Source: Coriobacteriales bacterium (GTDB lineage: Bacteria; Actinomycetota; Coriobacteriia; Coriobacteriales; UBA8131). From it: DNA of 6,543 nucleotides. The stretch spans positions 1 through 6,543 of the forward strand of contig JAISPK010000130.1 in NCBI GenBank assembly GCA_031274985.1, written 5' to 3'. This document shows, in pieces, positions 1 to 4,854 of the stretch. The notes beneath the pieces are model-generated. The model had not been told where the DNA came from. It saw only the letters and a program-made list of their open reading frames with translations, and made no database searches. Made by a program: the position numbers and the translations under genes. Numbering within the stretch: position 1 is the stretch's first letter; each line of letters starts with the position of its first letter.

Positions 1-58
1 TCAGGACGACAGGAGCTATGCTCAAGACGACAAACGAAAGAAGGAAGGTATACCTTGA
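1..58 (+). CDS. 3' end of an upstream gene, possibly NifS/IscS cysteine desulfurase (partial)
   Basis: The frame starting at base 2 is open from the window edge to a TGA at 56-58 and encodes a short, highly charged tail ending in DDKRKKEGIP. The stop overlaps the TTG start of the next gene in the four bases TTGA at 55-58, the layout of a translationally coupled upstream gene. Genes in this position, directly before an IscU/NifU scaffold and an Rrf2 regulator, are usually cysteine desulfurases that supply sulfur. That identity is inferred from context only: the 18 visible residues carry no diagnostic motif. The frame could also be chance read-through of an intergenic stretch. Confidence 0.4.
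   Translation, partial: QDDRSYAQDDKRKKEGIP
41..48 (+). promoter_or_regulatory. Ribosome binding site of iscU
   Basis: AAGGAAGG lies 6 bases before the TTG at 55. It decides the start: no ATG, GTG or other TTG occurs in this frame between the window edge and 55, and the protein beginning there matches the usual NifU-like N-terminus. Confidence 0.75.
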
Positions 59-498
59 GTTATTCAGAAAAAGTAATGGATCACTTCTCTCATCCCCGAA
101 ACATGGGTGAGATCGAAAACCCCAGTGGGGTTGGCACCGTTGGCAATGCCCAGTGCGGCGACATAATGCGTGTCTATCTCGACATTGACGAGGAGGGCAT
201 CGTCCGTGATGTCAAATTCAAGACCTTTGGCTGCGCTGCTGCCGTGGCAACCTCCAGCATGGCAACCGAGCTGGTCAAGGGCAAGAGCATTGAAGACGCC
301 CTCAAAGTAACCAACACGGCTGTCTGCGAAGCGCTTGACGGCCTGCCGCCGGTCAAAGTGCATTGCTCGCTGCTGGCCGAGGAAGCAATCCATGCCGCTC
401 TGTGGGACTACGCCAAAAAGAACGGCATAGTGATCGAAGGTCTCGAGCAACCCAAAACCGACATCCACGACGACGAGGTTGCCGAAGAGGCCTACTGA
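55..498 (+). CDS. iscU: IscU/NifU-type iron-sulfur cluster assembly scaffold protein
   Basis: This 147-residue cytoplasmic scaffold builds Fe-S clusters from sulfur delivered by a cysteine desulfurase and passes them to apo-proteins. The N-terminus (YSEKVMDHF, then HPRNMGEIE) is typical of the NifU N-terminal family. The three cluster-ligand cysteines are all present: C34 in QCGD with the conserved Asp36, C60 in FKTFGCAAA, and C104 in KVHCS. There is also a non-canonical C91. About 20 acidic residues follow the fold at the C-terminus (TDIHDDEVAEEAY). It lacks the C-terminal Nfu domain and ferredoxin-like domain of nitrogen-fixation NifU, so it is the short housekeeping form. The start is TTG, preceded by a strong ribosome site. 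The gene overlaps the preceding frame by 4 bases and the following regulator by 1 base, so it is likely co-transcribed and coupled with both. Confidence 0.95.
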   Translation: MSYSEKVMDHFSHPRNMGEIENPSGVGTVGNAQCGDIMRVYLDIDEEGIVRDVKFKTFGCAAAVATSSMATELVKGKSIEDALKVTNTAVCEALDGLPPVKVHCSLLAEEAIHAALWDYAKKNGIVIEGLEQPKTDIHDDEVAEEAY

Positions 499-905
499 TG
501 AGAGCAAGCAGCAAAGCACGCTACGCCCTCTACCTGATGATTGATGTTGCTCAGCATCAGGAACAACGCCCCGTGCCCCTCAGAGAAGTGTCAATTCGCC
601 AGAATATCTCCCTCAAGTATCTTGAGCAGATCGCTTCACTTCTCAGTAAGGTGGGATACCTTGAGAGCATGAGGGGTGCGCAGGGAGGCTACCGTCTTGC
701 ACAGGATGCCGCAAGCATCAGCGCCGGAGACATCATGAGAGCTGCCGAGGGTGACTTTGTTTCGGTGGCCTGTCTCGATCAGGAAGCCGCGGTGTGCCCG
801 CGCAATTCAAGCTGCTGCAGTATCTCCGCTTTTTGGCAGGGGCTTCACGAGACGATAGACACCTACACCGACAAAGTCTCCTTAGAAGAGCTGGCTTCAC
901 GCTGA
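498..905 (+). CDS. Rrf2 family (IscR-like) transcriptional regulator
   Basis: This 135-residue winged-helix DNA-binding protein belongs to the Rrf2 family. The N-terminus (MRASSKARYALYLMIDVAQ), the recognition segment (ISLKYLEQIASLLSKVGYLES, about residues 37-57) and the wing (MRGAQGGYRLA, 58-68) are classic for the family. Cysteines C92, C100 and C106 plus an adjacent C107 sit where IscR-type members bind a 2Fe-2S cluster, though the spacing (7 then 5 residues) differs slightly from the 5-5 of E. coli IscR. By family knowledge it probably senses Fe-S status and controls its own operon; CymR- or NsrR-like sensing is possible. The ATG at 498 is chosen because it overlaps the iscU stop (TGATG), has AAGAGG at 485-490 and gives the correct family N-terminus. 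The frame is open further upstream but only as a shadow of iscU. The promoter is outside the window. Confidence 0.92.
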   Translation: MRASSKARYALYLMIDVAQHQEQRPVPLREVSIRQNISLKYLEQIASLLSKVGYLESMRGAQGGYRLAQDAASISAGDIMRAAEGDFVSVACLDQEAAVCPRNSSCCSISAFWQGLHETIDTYTDKVSLEELASR

Positions 906-944
906 GCGAGCCTTTAATCCTCACTGAAGGAGCTGGCTTCTCAC
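879..944 (+). repeat. Imperfect direct repeat of the regulator gene's 3' end
   Basis: The last sense codons of the regulator contain GAAGAGCTGGCTTCAC (885-900). About 41 bases later the non-coding DNA has GAAGGAGCTGGCTTCTCAC (926-944), which differs by short insertions. Similarity extends leftwards (TCCTTA at 879-884 against TCCTCACT at 918-925). The second copy lies after the stop codon. It looks like a small local duplication; no function is evident. Confidence 0.5.
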
Positions 945-990
945 GGGGCAGAATTGACGCAAGTCAAGACTGCCTCAGGCAGCGGCTTTT
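945..990 (+). terminator. Possible terminator or structured 3' end of the Fe-S operon
   Basis: Two hairpins share one arm. The first pairs GGGGCAG (945-951) with CTGCCTC (970-976), then, past a 2x2 mismatch, TTGAC (954-958) with GTCAA (963-967) around a GCAA tetraloop. The second pairs CTGCC (970-974) with GGCAG (978-982) around TCA, followed after four bases by TTTT (987-990). The short T run and the gap make this a weak intrinsic terminator at best. It lies between the end of the plus-strand operon and the 3' end of the minus-strand tRNA, so it could serve both strands. Confidence 0.4.
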
Positions 991-1022
991 ATAATGCCAA
1001 GGGAGGAGTAGAGAAAAGTGAA

Positions 1023-1098
1023 TGGTGCCCTCGATACGATTCGAACGTACGACACCAGCTTTAGGAGAGCTGTGCTCTATCCCCTGAGCTACGAGGGC
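1023..1098 (-). tRNA. tRNA-Arg, anticodon CCU
   Basis: Read on the minus strand, a complete 76-base cloverleaf folds. The acceptor stem GCCCTCG/CGAGGGC is perfect. The D arm has GCTC/GAGC. The anticodon stem CAGCT/AGCTG encloses the loop CTCCTAA, giving anticodon CCU (plus-strand bases 1063-1065), which reads AGG. The T arm GTACG/CGTAT (one G-U pair) encloses the TTCGAAT loop. The discriminator base is A, and the terminal CCA is encoded at 1023-1025. It lies antisense between two plus-strand operons. No integrase or attachment-site duplication is visible around it. Confidence 0.96.
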
Positions 1099-1106
1099 AT
1101 GCGAGC

Positions 1107-1115
1107 ATTCTAACA
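1107..1115 (-). promoter_or_regulatory. Extended -10 promoter of tRNA-Arg
   Basis: On the minus strand, TGTTAGAAT forms a TG-N extended -10 (TAGAAT at 1107-1112, TG at 1114-1115) ending 8 bases before the first tRNA base. No good -35 is seen at 16-18 bases. The distance implies a transcript with almost no 5' leader. Assigned from motif and position only. Confidence 0.4.
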
Positions 1116-1147
1116 CTTCTCCGCCCAACAGGAGAGGGGCTCCACAG

Positions 1148-1163
1148 TGGCATTTACCTGCCA
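1148..1163 (+). promoter_or_regulatory. Palindromic putative operator upstream of ccmE (CRP/FNR-type geometry)
   Basis: TGGCA-TTTACC-TGCCA is a perfect inverted repeat with 5-base arms and a 6-base spacer, the architecture of CRP-family sites (TGTGA-N6-TCACA), but with a different half-site. Its centre (1155.5) is about 41.5 bases upstream of the start predicted from the TACAAT box, the classic class II activator position, where a good -35 is missing. The regulator is unknown. Confidence 0.4.
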
Positions 1164-1184
1164 TCGTGTTGGCGGCAGTTTTAG

Positions 1185-1190
1185 TACAAT
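1185..1190 (+). promoter_or_regulatory. Probable -10 box of the ccm operon promoter
   Basis: TACAAT differs from TATAAT at one base and lies 27 bases before the ccmE start codon. At 15-18 base spacing no sequence resembles TTGACA, so the promoter probably needs an activator or is weak. The transcription start would be near 1196-1197. Confidence 0.45.
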
Positions 1191-1201
1191 GATTAAGATC
1201 A
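1190..1201 (+). promoter_or_regulatory. TGAT-N4-ATCA element, FNR-like half matches
   Basis: TGATTAAGATCA is an inverted repeat that matches the FNR consensus TTGAT-N4-ATCAA in eight of ten defined bases, lacking the outer T and A. It overlaps the predicted transcription start, a position where a bound protein would repress rather than activate. With such short arms it could be chance. Confidence 0.3.
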
Positions 1202-1206
1202 CTTTA

Positions 1207-1213
1207 TTGGAGG
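1207..1213 (+). promoter_or_regulatory. Ribosome binding site of ccmE
   Basis: TTGGAGG ends 4 bases before the TTG at 1218. It decides the start: the ATG at 1222 is out of frame and runs into a stop after three codons, and the next in-frame TTG (1230) is too far away. Confidence 0.7.
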
Positions 1214-1217
1214 TCTT

Positions 1218-1889
1218 TTGAATGCACAGTTGAAGCGACGACTCTTTGTCGTCTCCGGCATTATCGTGGTGGTGGTGGTTATCGTCCTGGCAGTCACAGC
1301 CGGGACATCCGGCTATCAGAACCTCACCGTTGCCCAGGCGCTCAAACCGGAGCACTATAATACCCGCGTTCAGGTATCCGGACAGGTGGTGACGGATTCA
1401 TATTCCGTTGAAGCGGGCACGCTCAGCTTTGCCATCTTCGACCCCAATTCCAACTCTCAAGAACAACTCCTGGTGGTGTACAAAGGCGGTGTCTCGGCCA
1501 CGTTTGGCAATCAGGTCACTGCTATCTGCACCGGCTACCTCAATGCTGAGGGCATTTTGGAGTGCTCGGATCTCGTTACCAAATGCCCTTCAAAATATGA
1601 GACCGCAACTGATGCGCTGACGGTTTCACAGCTCCTGGGCTACAGCGCTTCTGCTCTTGAAGGTAAGCCGCTCAAGGTTACCGGTCGCACCAAGCCCGGC
1701 TCCTTAGGTTCGGTTGAAGACCGTGTGCGATTGGTGTTGCTCGACGAAGCCTCCGGCGCGGAGCTGCCGGTACTCTTTGCCGGAGCTCTTCCGGAGACGG
1801 TCAAAGATACTACGCTGCTTGTCATAACCGGCTCGCTTGACCAAAACGGCAGGTTCGAAGCTACCGACATAGCACTGCGGGAGGAGTGA
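1218..1889 (+). CDS. ccmE: CcmE-like haem chaperone, Cys-type (CPSKY), with a second OB-like domain
   Basis: CcmE carries haem from CcmABCD to CcmF on the outer face of the cytoplasmic membrane. This 223-residue protein has a Lys/Arg-rich start and one membrane anchor (about residues 9-28, very Val/Ile-rich). An OB-fold domain follows (about 33-122) and ends in TKCPSKYE. C123 and Y127 form CxxxY where standard CcmE has the haem-binding HxxxY. This is the known Cys-type variant described from Desulfovibrio and archaea, usually found without CcmH. The protein is about 70 residues longer than usual. Residues 131-223 look like a second copy of the OB domain: LTVSQLL repeats LTVAQAL, LKVTG repeats VQVSG, and the DQNGRFEATDIAL end parallels NAEGILECSDLV. 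The second copy has no Cys, His or CxxxY motif. Start is TTG. It leads the ccm operon, with 3 bases to ccmF. Confidence 0.88.
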   Translation: MNAQLKRRLFVVSGIIVVVVVIVLAVTAGTSGYQNLTVAQALKPEHYNTRVQVSGQVVTDSYSVEAGTLSFAIFDPNSNSQEQLLVVYKGGVSATFGNQVTAICTGYLNAEGILECSDLVTKCPSKYETATDALTVSQLLGYSASALEGKPLKVTGRTKPGSLGSVEDRVRLVLLDEASGAELPVLFAGALPETVKDTTLLVITGSLDQNGRFEATDIALREE

Positions 1890-1892
1890 CCC

Positions 1893-4094
1893 ATGTCAGC
1901 ACTGGGAACCGTTAGTCTCACGATTGCCTTAGCTGCCACGCTAGTCTCCATAGTCTGTCTCTTTATAGCTACGCTCAAGACAAAGCCACCACAGGCTGGC
2001 GCTAGCCAAATCAAACTGGCTTCCCCTGCCGTCAGTAGGATGCAATTCATCGGGATTCTGTTTGTGTGGCTCAGCGCCCTTGCTCTCACTCTCTGCTGCA
2101 TACTTTTGGTCATCGGCTTTCTCGGTGCGGATAATTCCCTCGAGTATGTGGTTAAATACCGCAGTAACTCGGCTTCAAACCTCGCTCTGCTCTATAAGAT
2201 CTCAGGGCTTTGGGCCGGCCGCGCCGGTTCTCTCCTCTTTTGGGCCTGGCTCATCTCAGTCTTTAACGCGATAGTTGCGCTGAGGGCCTGGCTCCTTTCC
2301 AGACGCAAGGCCGCGCAACTCAACAACGACTCCCCCGCTGCACCTTCCGTGCTCAAGGCAAACAGCACAGCGCTCGATTCTGCGGCTCTCCTGGTGGCCC
2401 AGTTGGTGCTCCTAGTGTTTTTGGCCATTATCATGCTCGCTCAGGGTAACCAGCCCTTTGCGCCGCTCCCAGCCGAGTTTCTTGATGCCTCCGGCAATCT
2501 TACCGGTGCCGCAACTCTCTGGGGCCTCAACCCGCTCCTGGAGCATTGGGCCATGGCCATTCATCCGCCCACCCTCTTTGCCGGCTACGCCGGCATGACC
2601 ATTCCCTTTGCCTACGCGATTGCCACGCTCGTTGTCAATGACCCTTCCAGGACCTGGGTAGAACGCTCAAGCCGCTACACCCTGGTATCCTGGCTCTTTT
2701 TGGGTATAGGCATCGGCCTGGGGGCCATTTGGGCTTATGTGGAGCTCAGCTTTGGCGGCTATTGGGGCTGGGACCCGGTAGAAAACGCCAGCTTGCTTCC
2801 CTGGGGCGCTGCAGTAGCACTGGTACACAGCATGACCAACTACCGCCAACGGGGCACCATGAAACGCTGGACCGTGATGCTCGCCTGCGTGACCTTTGCC
2901 TTTGTTATCATCGGCACCTTTATCACCCGCTCCGGCATTGTTGAAAGTGTGCATGCCTTTGAGTTCAACCTCATTGCCACCATTCTCTTTGGTTGTCTGA
3001 TCTTTGTGCCGCTGATCTTGGGCGCCCTTGGATTGATAGTGCGGCGCGAGGCCTTTGTTGATGAGACCGATGCAATAAGCGAGGCCGAGAGCTTCATGAG
3101 TAAGGATGTGGCCTACTTCCTTAACAACGTTATCATGCTGCTTTGCATGGGAGCCCTCATTGTTATGACCCTCTGGCCCCTGATAACCGGTCTCACCCCT
3201 CTGGGCCGTATAACGCTCGGTGCGGCGGACTTTGCCCGATACGCACGCCCCTTGAGCATACTCTACTGTATTATCCTTGCCGTCTGCCCGCTGCTGGCCT
3301 GGAAAAAGACCAGCGCCGCGGACTTTCTGAGGAATGCCCGCATCCCGGGAATCGCTGCCGTAGTGGTTTTTGTGGCGCTCTGTGCTTACTTTGCAACCAC
3401 CCTCCTGCCCTCCTATATGGCAACCATGGCCCAGGGCGGCGACGCCGCGCGTGATTTGCTCGCAGGCGGACCCTTTATTCTCTATGCCGCCCTCACTCTC
3501 ATAGGTTTTTTGACGGCAAGTCTCCTTGCCTTTAACGCGCTGTTCCTCTTGATTCGGGCCCTTAGGAAGCGCAACTTGCGGGTGCAAACCCTCGGCGGTT
3601 TTGTCTCCCATATGGCTATAGGCGTGCTGCTTGTCGGCCTCATTGGATCCTCAATGTATTCCTATGCAAAAGAAGGTTCGCTCATCTCTGACTTCCAGGG
3701 CAGCAGCGATTATCACGGCATGGCGGTTAATCAGGCATCCGACAGCTTCACCATCAAGAATTACACCCTCAGATACGTTTCAACTGAGGCGGATGAATCC
3801 GATAACGGCGACGACATCCTCTATACCTTAACCCTTGCGGTTGAGAAAAACGGGGTCTCCGTTGGCCAGGTCTCACCTCAGGTGCTGGTGGTACAGTCTA
3901 CCGGACAACAGTCTTCGCATCCTGCCGTACTCAGTTCGCCGCTGGAAGACCTTTTTGTGGTGTTCCAGGGCCTCGACGGCATGGGAAATTACGCACTGGA
4001 TGTACGCATAAACCACCTCATCTGGTTTGTCTGGATAGGTTTTGCGCTTTTAATGCTCGGAACAACCGTGGCAGCCGTAGGCCGCAGAAAATAA
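1893..4094 (+). CDS. ccmF: CcmF cytochrome c haem lyase subunit
   Basis: This 733-residue integral membrane protein takes haem from CcmE and attaches it to the CXXCH motif of apocytochromes. About 14-15 hydrophobic segments are visible. Family landmarks in order are H224 in AIHPPTLFAGYAG, the WWD-type haem-handling segment at 283-304 (ELSFGGYWGWDPVENAS, ending at W304), H312 in ALVHS, H354 in RSGIVESVHAF, and H573 in GGFVSHMAIGV. These correspond to the four His ligands known in E. coli CcmF. A soluble external loop (about 590-705) precedes the last membrane helix, as usual. It is longer than the roughly 650 residues of E. coli CcmF, mainly through loops such as 136-162. F287 replaces the usual Trp of WGG, and H708 stands where NPL is common. 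GGGAGGAG at 1879-1886 supports the ATG; ccmA starts 22 bases after the stop. Confidence 0.96.
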   Translation: MSALGTVSLTIALAATLVSIVCLFIATLKTKPPQAGASQIKLASPAVSRMQFIGILFVWLSALALTLCCILLVIGFLGADNSLEYVVKYRSNSASNLALLYKISGLWAGRAGSLLFWAWLISVFNAIVALRAWLLSRRKAAQLNNDSPAAPSVLKANSTALDSAALLVAQLVLLVFLAIIMLAQGNQPFAPLPAEFLDASGNLTGAATLWGLNPLLEHWAMAIHPPTLFAGYAGMTIPFAYAIATLVVNDPSRTWVERSSRYTLVSWLFLGIGIGLGAIWAYVELSFGGYWGWDPVENASLLPWGAAVALVHSMTNYRQRGTMKRWTVMLACVTFAFVIIGTFITRSGIVESVHAFEFNLIATILFGCLIFVPLILGALGLIVRREAFVDETDAISEAESFMSKDVAYFLNNVIMLLCMGALIVMTLWPLITGLTPLGRITLGAADFARYARPLSILYCIILAVCPLLAWKKTSAADFLRNARIPGIAAVVVFVALCAYFATTLLPSYMATMAQGGDAARDLLAGGPFILYAALTLIGFLTASLLAFNALFLLIRALRKRNLRVQTLGGFVSHMAIGVLLVGLIGSSMYSYAKEGSLISDFQGSSDYHGMAVNQASDSFTIKNYTLRYVSTEADESDNGDDILYTLTLAVEKNGVSVGQVSPQVLVVQSTGQQSSHPAVLSSPLEDLFVVFQGLDGMGNYALDVRINHLIWFVWIGFALLMLGTTVAAVGRRK

Positions 4095-4116
4095 TCGGAG
4101 AGGCAAGCAGTTAAAC

Positions 4117-4854
4117 GTGAGCGAACAGGCAACCATAGTAGCCACCGATCTGACCAAGGTCTTTGGTGCTCGTCGGGCCCTGGACAGGGTCGGTTTTGAG
4201 CTCCCCGCCGGCGCTTTTCTCTCAATCTTCGGCCCTAACGGGGCTGGCAAAACCACGCTTTTGCGTATCCTCTCGACCCTGGCCCGGCCCACCAGTGGAA
4301 ATGCGCAGGTCCTCGGTTTTGACCTTAAGGAAAAGCCGGGTGATCTTCGTGCCCACATCGGCCTCATCTCACACAAGCCTCTCCTGTACCTTGACTTAAG
4401 CGCAGAGGAAAATCTTCTCCTGGCTGCACGCCTCTACGGTGTAGCGGATCCCTACGAGCGCGTGGGCGAGCTCCTGGCCACCGTTGAGCTCACCGCAAGG
4501 CGCCATGACGTGGTACGCACCTTCTCACGGGGTATGACTCAGCGCCTGGCAATTGCCCGCGCTCTGGTGCATGACCCTCAGCTGGTGTTTTTGGATGAAC
4601 CTTATTCGGGACTCGATCCGCGTGCGGTACAGATTTTTGACGAACTGTTGCACAAGGTGCGACAGAAGAGCCAAGACGGCAAACCCCGCTCTTTTTGCAT
4701 GGTCAGTCACGACATGGACAAGGGGCTCGCACTGGCCACTCACCTGCTCATCCTAGAGCGCGGCAAGGTGGTGCTCTTTGCTCGCAAAGAAGACGTCAAC
4801 CCCGGCGAATTTGCCCGACTCTACCTCAACAGTGTAGGGATGGGGGTGGCCTGA
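4117..4854 (+). CDS. ccmA: CcmA, ATP-binding subunit of the haem-loading ABC complex
   Basis: This 245-residue cytoplasmic ATPase powers release of haem-loaded CcmE from CcmC in the CcmABCD complex. Walker A is GPNGAGKTT (39-47). The position of the usual Q-loop has ISHKPLLY with H86, as is common in CcmA. The ABC signature is degenerate, FSRGMTQR (136-143). Walker B is LVFLDEP (156-162), followed by the D-loop SGLD, and the switch His is H198 in VSHD. Length is slightly above the roughly 200-220 residues of proteobacterial CcmA because of the C-terminal part (after about 205). The GTG start is supported by GGAGAGG at 4097-4103, although the 13-base spacing is long. The stop overlaps the ccmB start by one base (TGATG). 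A generic ABC transporter ATPase is the alternative, but the neighbours settle the assignment. Confidence 0.95.
   Translation: MSEQATIVATDLTKVFGARRALDRVGFELPAGAFLSIFGPNGAGKTTLLRILSTLARPTSGNAQVLGFDLKEKPGDLRAHIGLISHKPLLYLDLSAEENLLLAARLYGVADPYERVGELLATVELTARRHDVVRTFSRGMTQRLAIARALVHDPQLVFLDEPYSGLDPRAVQIFDELLHKVRQKSQDGKPRSFCMVSHDMDKGLALATHLLILERGKVVLFARKEDVNPGEFARLYLNSVGMGVA

Noticed and set aside
363..497. Upstream extension of the Rrf2 regulator frame inside iscU
   Set aside because: Family N-terminus starts at the ATG at 498 with a good ribosome site; the extension is Arg-rich shadow sequence.
64..519. Minus-strand open frame of about 150 codons over iscU
   Set aside because: It is antisense to a well-conserved gene, without a recognisable domain or a ribosome site that I could see.
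794..994. Plus-strand frame of 66 codons overlapping the regulator's end and the following non-coding region
   Set aside because: It begins inside the regulator in another frame, has no recognisable motif, and its tail is the repeat and hairpin DNA.
1266..1280. GTGG-type triplet repeat in ccmE as a phase-variable tract
   Set aside because: It encodes valines of the membrane anchor; a triplet repeat would not shift the frame and the tract is short.
1110..1355. Minus-strand frame of 81 codons over the ccmE promoter and start
   Set aside because: Its His/Asp-rich run is only the antisense of the poly-valine codons in the CcmE membrane anchor; no support as a gene.
2667..3611. Long minus-strand open frame (about 314 codons)
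   Set aside because: It is the exact antisense of the conserved core of ccmF; the translation is Gly/Lys/Gln-rich without any recognisable motif. The overlapped gene is certain.
4695..4853. Upstream extension of the ccmB frame into ccmA
   Set aside because: The extension encodes an Arg/His/Gln-rich stretch unlike CcmB; the conserved N-terminus begins right after the ATG at 4854, which overlaps the ccmA stop.
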